Assembly: GCA_003354225.1 (NCBI GenBank)
Contig: PIVH01000220.1
Coordinates: 1 to 6,902 of the forward strand
Reading direction: 5' to 3'
Source of the DNA: Globobulimina sp.
Lineage: Eukaryota > Foraminifera > Rotaliida
Length of the DNA stretch: 6,902 bases
The stretch's first letter is position 1. Every line of letters begins with the position of its first letter. Shown here in pieces: positions 1-6,898 of this stretch. The notes beneath the pieces were generated by a model. It saw only the letters and a program-made list of their open reading frames with translations. It was not told the DNA's origin and made no database searches. The translations under genes and the position numbers were made by a program.

Positions 1-10
1 ATCCCGTCCG

Positions 11-52
11 GATAAAAAAAAGTCCGAAGGTTGAGATAAAAAAAGTGAAGGT
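11..52. repeat. Imperfect short tandem direct repeat
   Basis: Two copies of GAT-A(7-8)-GT(cc)GAAGGT lie at 11-31 and 35-52, differing by one A and a CC insertion. Two + frames stay open over part of it (Lys-rich translations such as RIKKSPKVEIKKVKV), so it may be coding for the upstream gene or part of its intron edge. I see nothing else definable in 53-111. Confidence 0.6.
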
Positions 53-121
53 GTTTTTTTATATTATATGTCATTATTGACCTTATATCGGTGCGATTTC
101 AAAACATTTAAATCATAAAAG

Positions 122-960
122 CAACTTTAATTAAATACAAAGAGCAGTTTGCACATCTTATTGCTGTTCTGTTGTCGATAGAAAATAATAAACTGCATAA
201 TACGATAGAAAATATTATTTTCAAGTTCATCGTATCATATACACCAATTCTGATCAGTTAATGGGTATCGTAGTGATACCCCAAATGTAAATGGTTGATA
301 TGTCCATAACAGATAACATTTCTTCTACATCAGATGCTGAATTACATTATGTTTCTAATATGAATTTATTACAATTTTCTTTGCATTCTTTACTTGCTCC
401 GTAATGATGGATTTCTTATCATACATCTAATCATTCTCCAAAAAACATAGGTATATGGATGACCTGAATAGTCACGCATTTTTGTTTGTGAATCTGTCCA
501 CGTGGCTGGTTTATAATTATAAGTTACTGTACTGTTTTTTCCTTTTGATGAGTTTTGAATCAAAGCCTAGGTCATCGTGGAGAATATTTGGAAGCAATTC
601 AGATGAGGTAGATCCTGTTCAATGTTACAAAAGCACACCAGTTGAGATTTGTTCTTTGTTTTTTGACAATTCCATCGATCAAATTTATAACAATACAAAA
701 AGGCAAAATATCTTCAAAAGTTTGGATTTATTGAAAATGGACATTGTACAAACAACGAAACAGCAGCAAAACCATTGGATAATAAAAACAATAAACAAGA
801 AGAGTTTAAATTTGATCATAGGATGTTTATCGACAATGAGTTGTGTTTAAAATCCCGAAAATGTCACGATTTAATCAAATCAAACACATTCAACGATGTA
901 ACAAATTTTATCACATTTTTAAAACAAAATGGATGTTTGTGTTGTTTGAATGTTAATTAA
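122..960 (+). CDS. 3' part of a spliced gene, unrecognised protein (C-terminal ~206 residues)
   Basis: No single frame is open here, but coding-quality segments follow each other in different frames and can be joined by GT...AG introns. The preferred model has exons 122-256, 313-400, 451-522, 571-640 and 703-960, all in register, ending at TAA 958-960. The first segment reads as amphipathic helix (EQFAHLIAVLLSIENNKLHN), the second includes AELHYVSNMNLLQFSLHSLL, the third begins PYMDDLNSHAFLF, and the last holds FKFDHRMFIDNELCLKSRKC and a Cys-rich end (NGCLCCLNVN). The helical, Leu-rich character would suit an alpha-solenoid protein, but I recognise no family. The 5' part lies off the window. 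The exact donor of the last intron is uncertain (641 or 608), as is the 5' edge of the first exon; joining a stub that ends at 29 to 122 through a GTTGAG donor keeps frame. The alternative is non-coding 3' sequence with chance open frames. Confidence 0.45.
257..312 (+). other. Putative 56-nt intron (GT...AG)
   Basis: The donor is CA|GTTAAT and the acceptor is CCATAACAG|AT. Removing it joins the open frame ending at 256 (phase 1) to the open frame running 315-398 without a stop; the unspliced first frame would stop at TAA 259-261. An alternative acceptor at 333 (TACATCAG) keeps the same frame and drops seven residues. The intron contains a 7-bp hairpin at 263-281. Confidence 0.4.
401..450 (+). 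other. Putative 50-nt intron (GT...AG)
   Basis: The donor is CTCC|GTAATG and the acceptor is AACATAG|GT. A branch-point-like TCTAATC lies about 23 nt before the acceptor. Splicing joins the frame ending ...SLHSLLA with PYMDDLNSHAF... (phase 2) and removes the TAA at 402-404 that would otherwise end the upstream frame. Confidence 0.45.
523..570 (+). other. Putative 48-nt intron (GT...AG)
   Basis: The donor is ATAA|GTTACT, there is a clear pyrimidine tract at 533-547 (TGTTTTTTCCTTTTG), and the acceptor is GCCTAG|GT. The length is a multiple of three and there is no stop inside, so the frame also reads through if retained. The intron is inferred from the pyrimidine tract, the size match to its neighbours and the unusual hydrophobic translation (KLLYCFFLLM). 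Donor 509 or acceptor 565 are possible alternatives but lead into other frames. Confidence 0.35.
641..702 (+). other. Putative 62-nt intron (GT...AG), boundaries uncertain
   Basis: A frame change is needed between the segment ending near 640 and the terminal exon, whose frame opens only after the TAA at 688-690. CA|GTTGAG to ACAAAAAG|GC does this with phase 0, and the interval is T-rich. Donor 608 (GATGAG|GTAGAT) has a better consensus and also keeps frame with the same acceptor, removing eleven more residues. Acceptor 720 is also in frame. Confidence 0.35.
953..960. other. Palindrome TTAATTAA carrying overlapping stop codons of convergent genes
   Basis: The + strand TAA at 958-960 ends the upstream gene, and the - strand TAA (959-957) ends UFL1. 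The two coding regions overlap by 4 bp, so each 3' UTR must be antisense to the neighbour's coding sequence. Candidate AATAAA signals exist on the + strand at 1066-1071 and on the - strand at 732-727, but such hexamers are common by chance in DNA this AT-rich. Confidence 0.55.
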
Positions 961-3266
961 CTGGCAATCATTTTAATTGTAAAAGATTTAATTTGTTCAG
1001 CAATTTCTTCAATTTCTGTAATGTTAAATGAATTACTTTCAGTATCAATGAATTGATATAAAATGAATAAAGATTGAACAATTTGGCATTTATTTTTCAA
1101 ATAATTCAAAATATTTTCTATGGAATGTGGATTTGATGGAACATGAACAATGACATTGTTTTTATGATAAAAATATAAAACAATCCATATTTGAATAAAT
1201 GACTTAATATTTGTAATATCTTTCAAATCCAAAGAAACAAATTGATTTTTTAAAGTGGAATACATTAAAATAAATTTTTCATTTTGTTGTTTCTTTTTTT
1301 CTTCATTATTGATATAATTATGATATCTATCTAATAATAACTGTTTCGACATTGTTTCAAATGAAGTACAAACATCATTCGTTTCGTTTAATTGGATTTT
1401 CCATTCATTTTCATCATTTTCTAGAATTTTCTCAAGTTTATGTAATAATGATTGAGCTTTAAAGAACAATGAAAACTCTTTATTCTCTTCGTTTGCAATT
1501 GTATTACAATTATTTTCTGTTAATATTTGTGAGATAGACTTCAAAATATTATATCTATCATTTGTTGTCAATTGAAATGAATTATTTTTATAAAAATCAA
1601 AGGGTTCATTTAATTTAATACTGGCAATATACGCATAAGCAATGAGTAATATATTAATAATTTTGGAGAACACTGTTTGTAACAAATAATGTAATAATTC
1701 AATCCGTATTGCATCGCAAATATTAATTGTTTCTATGGATAACAATAAACATTCAAAATTAAAATATAATTTGCCGATTATTTTTGATAATCTGTCCCAT
1801 TCTTTTAAAACTTGATTGTTATTTTTATTTTTATATTCTTTTACAAATTGCTGCGACATTTTATTTTGCAATGTAACAATAATAATCTCTGACAATTGGC
1901 GGTTTTCCAATGCATCCAATTCGCAGTATAAATAATTTAAAATTGAAACACATTCGTTTTTAGACAATATATTATATTCTTTTTGTTTATTTAACATACA
2001 TTTAATAATATTATTATCCACTAACAGTTTTATAATAAACTTTAAATGGTGGTTCCAAATACATTGTGGTATAAAATTAATGATCCAACAATCATTTGTA
2101 AATGTGATATCATTTTCGTTCTCATTTTGTTTGCTTTCAACCGAGCTCAACAATGTTTGATTTAAACTTTGTATAAATATATTTCTTGAGAATAGATCAA
2201 TTGAACCCATCCATGGTTTCATATATTTATCATAAAATGCATCAAATGAACATATTTTATTTTCTTGAATAATATTCTTTAATTTATCACTATATTTATT
2301 TTTAAATAGGTCCATATTTATATATCCATTGCATAGTTTGCAAATATTCATTTTATTTTTATTTTTAACAATATTTGTTTGAATATAATCTTGTAATTCA
2401 GACATATTTTTGAATAAATATTTTTCAATGTCATTCAACAATTCTTTATTTTCGATATATCCGTCATTATTTAGTAAAGAGTTACGGATTCGTTTTGATC
2501 TCAGATTATAAAAATTATTGCTCACAATATATGATTTATTATTTACATTTACTAATTTAAACTTGTCACATTTTGTTGCATTCAGTAAATGCAACAATAG
2601 CTTGGGATTAATATTAAAAGTATTATCATTATTTAATTGCGTATAGAATTCATTGAGATTTTTGATTGCTGAATGAGATGGAATTGCATTCAATATTTTA
2701 TTTTGATATTGTTCTGATTGAATTAATTTAATCTGTTGCTTCCAATGCGATATTAACGAAATATTTGGTGATTGCCGTAATGTGATAAGTATTCCATCAA
2801 TGAATTGTTGGAATTGTTTTGTTGTTTTGAATAATTGCGTTAATGCATATTTTTCATTTTCATTATCTTTGCGTTCCAATGAATCAATGATAACACTTTG
2901 TAGGTCTTTCATTGTCATTAAATATGAATGTTGTTTCATTGTATCAATAACTAAGTGTTTCGTACGTTGTTTATAGGTCTGAGTACATATAAATTCTTTA
3001 TTTAGACAGTAAAATTGTTCCATTTCCTCAGCTATTTGTAATGCTTTCTGCTTTGCGGGACAGTCAATACATTTGTTGATAAAATCAATGTGAATAATTC
3101 CATTTTTCTCCACTGCATTCTTGATAGTATTCACCACAAACTCTTCTGTAAAAAATGTACTTTTATCACCACTCCAATATAGTTTCAAGTTTGACTTTGA
3201 TAAATAATCTCGAATGAATTTATCATGCAATGAAGTGTTTGTGGCAAACTCAGTCATCCGTCGCAT
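957..3266 (-). CDS. UFL1: E3 UFM1-protein ligase 1 (UFL1) homologue
   Basis: UFL1 is the scaffold-type E3 that, with DDRGK1/UFBP1 at the ER membrane, moves UFM1 from UFC1 to targets such as the 60S subunit protein RPL26. It has no catalytic cysteine and is built of winged-helix and helical repeats. I identify it by co-linear resemblance to animal UFL1 as I remember it: SGDKSTFFTEEF (32-43) at the family's DGKEYITPAQI position; a winged-helix match at 190-277 with hydrophobic and NDGYIENKEL residues conserved; a helical match at 500-548; and a C-terminal match at 684-763 (IWIVLYFYHKNNVIVHVPSN). Its 769 residues compare with about 794 in human. The first in-frame ATG was chosen; an in-frame stop lies at 3323-3321. 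Met4 (3257) is an equal alternative, as neither start context is strong. The first ~20-25 residues of animal UFL1 and its Lys-rich linker have no counterpart. There is no signal peptide or clear membrane segment. Identity is divergent, so the call rests on pattern, not on a search. Confidence 0.8.
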   Translation of the reverse strand: MRRMTEFATNTSLHDKFIRDYLSKSNLKLYWSGDKSTFFTEEFVVNTIKNAVEKNGIIHIDFINKCIDCPAKQKALQIAEEMEQFYCLNKEFICTQTYKQRTKHLVIDTMKQHSYLMTMKDLQSVIIDSLERKDNENEKYALTQLFKTTKQFQQFIDGILITLRQSPNISLISHWKQQIKLIQSEQYQNKILNAIPSHSAIKNLNEFYTQLNNDNTFNINPKLLLHLLNATKCDKFKLVNVNNKSYIVSNNFYNLRSKRIRNSLLNNDGYIENKELLNDIEKYLFKNMSELQDYIQTNIVKNKNKMNICKLCNGYINMDLFKNKYSDKLKNIIQENKICSFDAFYDKYMKPWMGSIDLFSRNIFIQSLNQTLLSSVESKQNENENDITFTNDCWIINFIPQCIWNHHLKFIIKLLVDNNIIKCMLNKQKEYNILSKNECVSILNYLYCELDALENRQLSEIIIVTLQNKMSQQFVKEYKNKNNNQVLKEWDRLSKIIGKLYFNFECLLLSIETINICDAIRIELLHYLLQTVFSKIINILLIAYAYIASIKLNEPFDFYKNNSFQLTTNDRYNILKSISQILTENNCNTIANEENKEFSLFFKAQSLLHKLEKILENDENEWKIQLNETNDVCTSFETMSKQLLLDRYHNYINNEEKKKQQNEKFILMYSTLKNQFVSLDLKDITNIKSFIQIWIVLYFYHKNNVIVHVPSNPHSIENILNYLKNKCQIVQSLFILYQFIDTESNSFNITEIEEIAEQIKSFTIKMIAS

Positions 3267-3331
3267 TGAGCTGCAAGTAGAAACCCGTACGTCTGCGCGT
3301 GCAAAAACGACAAAAATAGTTTATTCGGATC
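3267..3331. promoter_or_regulatory. 65-bp spacer between divergent UFL1 and EFR3 starts, likely bidirectional promoter / 5' UTRs
   Basis: The spacer separates two start codons on opposite strands and must hold at least part of both 5' leaders. It has 29 G/C in 65 bases (45%) against about 30% around it, and six CpG dinucleotides, including palindrome CGTACG (3286-3291) and the run TGCGCGTGC (3294-3302). There is no ATG on either strand within it. Each gene has an in-frame stop inside it (TAG 3317-3319 for EFR3; TAA read 3323-3321 for UFL1), which fixes both starts. No obvious TATA box is present. Its promoter role is inferred from position and composition. Confidence 0.5.
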
Positions 3332-6300
3332 ATGGGCAATTGCAATCTGTGCAGCAACGTGAGACCAAGATACAAAATCTATGTAATTGGCGTATTTGAT
3401 GGAAACATAGATGACTTATGTTCTTTTTCCAAATTGTACCCAAACCAGTTGCCGCGGATTGGTAGATATTTACTGAAACAATTAAATATTCGCATTCAAC
3501 AAAACAAATCCAACATCATCCACAATGACATTAACTTAGCAATGCACGCATGGAACGATTTAATTTTTTCATGCAATTCAGATATTGAAAAGTTTGAAAG
3601 TCACATACTTCAATCCATGATCTTATTATTTGCGCAGCAGTCCCTACAGCTTCACCTATTGGCGATGCAAACAGTTAAGATTTCGTTTTATTGTTCGGAA
3701 AATGTGTTGCATGCTTTTCTTTTATTACAGCTACGAGTTTATTTACCATACAGTCACAAAATGTCAATGGATGAGTTATTGCGATTTGTCGATTCTTGCA
3801 CATTATTAGCGGACTCGCAGCAAATACCGGTTCGCATTGATGCATTGAAAACATTATCAATTATTTTTACACATTTGCGGAGCTCGCCTTTTTGTCCTGA
3901 TTTATATACAAAATACGACCGTATTATTCGCGCAATACTGTCAAATATGGCTACCAATTGCAACAATAATGAAAATGGCAAAATTGAAAATGAAAAACAA
4001 TGCGATATTTATGGTGAACATTGTTATGAACAATTTTGCAGTTTGATATCAACGAATACATTATCGATTATGCTGTCTGCGATGTCGTCCATTTTGACCG
4101 AAAATTATGGTTGGAGTCCAACCAAATTTGTAATCAAATTATTTGATATTTTAGCCTTGAAAGGCTCATCAATTGAGGCAATCTCAATTGTTCAAGAAAT
4201 ATTACATATTTTATCAAATTTGCAGAATGGCGAAGATAACGCCAACGAAACTTTCGCTGAATACATTGTCAGATTAAATACAATGGATTCTATGATCATT
4301 GCATTAAAAGAGTTTTCGTCGCGTGTTTTATCTAAAAATAGCGGCACAAAAATCAATAGAAATCCAATATTATCAAAACTATGTGGTTTATTACATATTA
4401 TTGATGAGGCCGCAGCAAAAAAGGATTCATTGGACATTTCAACCGAAAAAATATTAAAATTTGCTCGGAATTTATTAGATTGTATACAGTTTTATGTGGT
4501 TGATATTTCTTATATTGATTCACAATCCGTTTTATTGAGAGCAATGATTAAATATTTAATAAACAGTAAATCTATGATCCATACTCAGTTACAGTTGGAA
4601 TGCATGCTAAGGACATTGGCGCATAGAACTGGCACAATTACACTCTCGCAACATACACAAGGCGATATCATGAAAAAGTTATTAAACTTTCATTTAAAAC
4701 AACAGTGCGTAGAGAATAATGATTTAAATATTGAATTGTTGCAATTATCAATACAAAATCTAATATTATTATCATCGAATGACGACTATTTACATGAAAT
4801 GGGATTTAATCAAACTGAATGGGCAATAAATAGAGTTGAAACATTTTTAGAGTCGCAAATAAAATATAAAATAAATTTATCACCAACATATTATTTATCA
4901 CCAACACAATCGACAACACCTTTATCATCAACATCTGCTGCATCTTCTTCGTCGCCAACACACAGTCACAGTACGACGCGATATCTTAATTTAGATGTTA
5001 CTGGCCATGGTATTGGTGGTTTTACTGTGTACAAATTGCCATATTATCAAAGAGAATGGTTATATGCCACAATTTATTCATATTTACAAAATGCAACAAA
5101 ACAATTCACGCAGTATACATTATTACATATAACATACACAATCATTATCATTGCCATATCGCCGCATAATTTTAAATCAAATGATAAAAACAAAACAATT
5201 ACCGATGAAATAATTGATTTTGAGTTATTGTTACCATTTTTGCTCTCAATACAAAAATTAGCAGATTCATATTCTACAGAAAATGCAATAAAAGATTCCG
5301 TTATTTGTCATTCAATTATATTAAGCGTATTATTATATATTCGGAATTTTTTACATTGTTCATATGCAAAGAAATCAAATTATAGGTTGTTGTTTCATAA
5401 ATTTTGTCAAATTGTGGAGAATGTATATTTAAAATGTAAACAAAATAATGATATATGGTCGGAATTTCGTATTAATCAAAGCGGCCTTGTAACAGTTAGC
5501 AAACATGCTGTTTATGATAATAACAATGATAAACAGATACAAATATTTACAAATATAATGCCGTTTGATGATATTATTGAATCTTTAACATTGTATTTTG
5601 ATTTGATCGCAGCGCGAAGGTTATCCATTTCGACCAGAACAGAGTTATGGAATCAGTGTGATATTAAAAAAGCATTTCCAGTCACACTCATTTTGAATAA
5701 TTTATGTCAAGAAGATGTTGAAGCGGGTTTAGAAGGATCGCTATCATTATCTGCTATTTCGCAGTCGATACTATTAACTCCATCTCGTATGCAACATAGA
5801 TATGTACATTCTGCTGCAAGTTTTGACGATCATTTTAAATTCGAAGATGCGAATCAAATCAAACAATCCATGACATCATTGGATACATTGCAGGCTTTTC
5901 AAGAGATAACACAGACATACTCAGAGAATCTGGACCAAATTAATAGAATTCAGTTATCGGTCACTGGCATCTGTACAGGTTTCAATAATAACGCTAATAA
6001 TTATACTATGAATGTGGAGAGCAGCGATAATAGTTTCAATATACAGACACAAACAAAAAGTTTTAACTTTGAAATGCCGGCCACCACCAAATCCCAGCAC
6101 ACTGATAATGATTTGTTTGGCTCTAAACAATCAGTGATTGAATCTATAGAAGGTCAGCATGCTGCAGATCTTAGTCATTTTTACATTGAATATGAAAATC
6201 AAGCAAATCCAACAAAGATACTACATAATGGATTGTGTAATAGGTTGGATTTAATTGATTTAGATTTAGGAGGGAATGAATGTGCAGAACATGAATTAAA

Positions 6301-6898
6301 TGAATTGAATTATGAACAATATATAAACCAGCACCAGAATCATATAATTTATATAAATAGCAATGAACATCAGAATGGCAATGATTACCATGAAATAAAT
6401 GAGTTTAAGGAATCGCCAATGCGGCAGTTAAAAGCAAAGGGCAAATCGGCAGTGATTCAGATTAGAAATAGAACAAGAAAACTAACACAAAATATGAGTG
6501 TGCGGAACACGCAAAATGCGATCCGTCAGAAAACAAAACAAGGATCAAAAGCAATTAAAGAAAAATTTCACAATGTCAAAACTAAAATGTTTGAACAGTT
6601 AAAAAAAGAAAAAGAAAGAGATATACATATACGCACAAATGCGAATGTACATAAAGCGTCTTTAGATACGGATAATGTGCAAATAGAACTGATGGATTTT
6701 GCGAAACCTCCAAATCTTAATATAGCAATACAATCAAATGCCAATATATATGCACATACAACAAAATACGGACAGACGGCGCATACGGATTATTATGATA
6801 ATTATGAATCTGGAGATGATGAAATAAGTTATACATTCTCCACTGAACATAGTTTATCACAAACACCACAAAGTAATGGGAGTGTTAATACAATTTAA
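3332..6898 (+). CDS. EFR3: EFR3 homologue, plasma-membrane anchor of the PI4KIIIalpha complex
   Basis: EFR3 is a palmitoylated ARM/HEAT-like rod that recruits TTC7 and the phosphatidylinositol 4-kinase PI4KA (yeast Stt4) to the plasma membrane for PI4P synthesis. The N-terminus MGNCNLCSNVRPRYK carries the family hallmark: a Cys cluster followed at once by RPRYK. Further co-linear matches are LPRIGRYLLKQL (40-51), QIPVRIDALKTL (164-175), GWSPTKFVIKLFDILAL (260-276) and IVQEILHIL (286-294). ARM-like helices continue to about residue 840, including LLHITYTIIIIAIS (597-610), read here as a buried helix and not a membrane segment. A Ser/Thr/Pro-rich loop occupies 516-550. Residues ~850-1188 are a low-complexity tail with a basic helical stretch (1031-1097) and an acidic Tyr-rich end. 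Human EFR3 is about 820 residues, so the extra length is mostly loop and tail. Start ATG has a strong context (A at -3, G at +4) and an in-frame TAG 15 nt upstream. No intron is needed. The stop is TAA, four bases before the window ends. Confidence 0.85.
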   Translation: MGNCNLCSNVRPRYKIYVIGVFDGNIDDLCSFSKLYPNQLPRIGRYLLKQLNIRIQQNKSNIIHNDINLAMHAWNDLIFSCNSDIEKFESHILQSMILLFAQQSLQLHLLAMQTVKISFYCSENVLHAFLLLQLRVYLPYSHKMSMDELLRFVDSCTLLADSQQIPVRIDALKTLSIIFTHLRSSPFCPDLYTKYDRIIRAILSNMATNCNNNENGKIENEKQCDIYGEHCYEQFCSLISTNTLSIMLSAMSSILTENYGWSPTKFVIKLFDILALKGSSIEAISIVQEILHILSNLQNGEDNANETFAEYIVRLNTMDSMIIALKEFSSRVLSKNSGTKINRNPILSKLCGLLHIIDEAAAKKDSLDISTEKILKFARNLLDCIQFYVVDISYIDSQSVLLRAMIKYLINSKSMIHTQLQLECMLRTLAHRTGTITLSQHTQGDIMKKLLNFHLKQQCVENNDLNIELLQLSIQNLILLSSNDDYLHEMGFNQTEWAINRVETFLESQIKYKINLSPTYYLSPTQSTTPLSSTSAASSSSPTHSHSTTRYLNLDVTGHGIGGFTVYKLPYYQREWLYATIYSYLQNATKQFTQYTLLHITYTIIIIAISPHNFKSNDKNKTITDEIIDFELLLPFLLSIQKLADSYSTENAIKDSVICHSIILSVLLYIRNFLHCSYAKKSNYRLLFHKFCQIVENVYLKCKQNNDIWSEFRINQSGLVTVSKHAVYDNNNDKQIQIFTNIMPFDDIIESLTLYFDLIAARRLSISTRTELWNQCDIKKAFPVTLILNNLCQEDVEAGLEGSLSLSAISQSILLTPSRMQHRYVHSAASFDDHFKFEDANQIKQSMTSLDTLQAFQEITQTYSENLDQINRIQLSVTGICTGFNNNANNYTMNVESSDNSFNIQTQTKSFNFEMPATTKSQHTDNDLFGSKQSVIESIEGQHAADLSHFYIEYENQANPTKILHNGLCNRLDLIDLDLGGNECAEHELNELNYEQYINQHQNHIIYINSNEHQNGNDYHEINEFKESPMRQLKAKGKSAVIQIRNRTRKLTQNMSVRNTQNAIRQKTKQGSKAIKEKFHNVKTKMFEQLKKEKERDIHIRTNANVHKASLDTDNVQIELMDFAKPPNLNIAIQSNANIYAHTTKYGQTAHTDYYDNYESGDDEISYTFSTEHSLSQTPQSNGSVNTI
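4876..4906 (+). repeat. 18-nt-period direct repeat inside EFR3 coding sequence
   Basis: TTTATCACCAACA occurs at 4876-4888 and exactly again at 4894-4906. It encodes LSPTYY followed by LSPTQS at residues 516-527, at the start of a Ser/Thr/Pro-rich stretch running to about residue 550. This looks like an expanding flexible loop between ARM-like helices. Confidence 0.75.

Noticed and set aside
573-607. Frame-3 segment HRGEYLEAIQM resembling a TPR helix
   Set aside because: It is only about a dozen residues, ends at TAG 609-611, and could not be joined in frame to the terminal exon through a plausible splice without meeting a stop.
455-850. A single 131-codon + frame read as an intact gene
   Set aside because: Its first part looks coding, but the last ~45 residues (QTTKQQQNHWIIKTINKK...) read as an out-of-frame shadow of the better frame ending at 960. 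A spliced model explains both parts better.
2300-2370. Cys pair CKLC in UFL1 (residues 309-312) as a zinc finger
   Set aside because: No second properly spaced Cys/His pair follows, and the region corresponds to a plain helical/winged-helix part of UFL1.
2782-2976. Short + frame opposite UFL1
   Set aside because: It lies wholly antisense to a conserved coding region and shows no recognisable protein character.
3675-4437. Three short - strand frames (3675-3860, 3754-3981, 4192-4437)
   Set aside because: All are antisense to the conserved ARM-like part of EFR3, where the sense frame has clear family matches; they are mirror frames.
5117-5161. Possible transmembrane helix in EFR3 (LLHITYTIIIIAIS)
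   Set aside because: It falls at the position of a hydrophobic ARM-repeat helix in the family, contains His and Thr, and is short; EFR3 is a peripheral lipid-anchored protein.
957-6898. Ciliate-type reassigned stop codons
   Set aside because: Almost 2000 codons in the two long genes contain no in-frame TAA, TAG or TGA, and both end at TAA, so the standard code fits.
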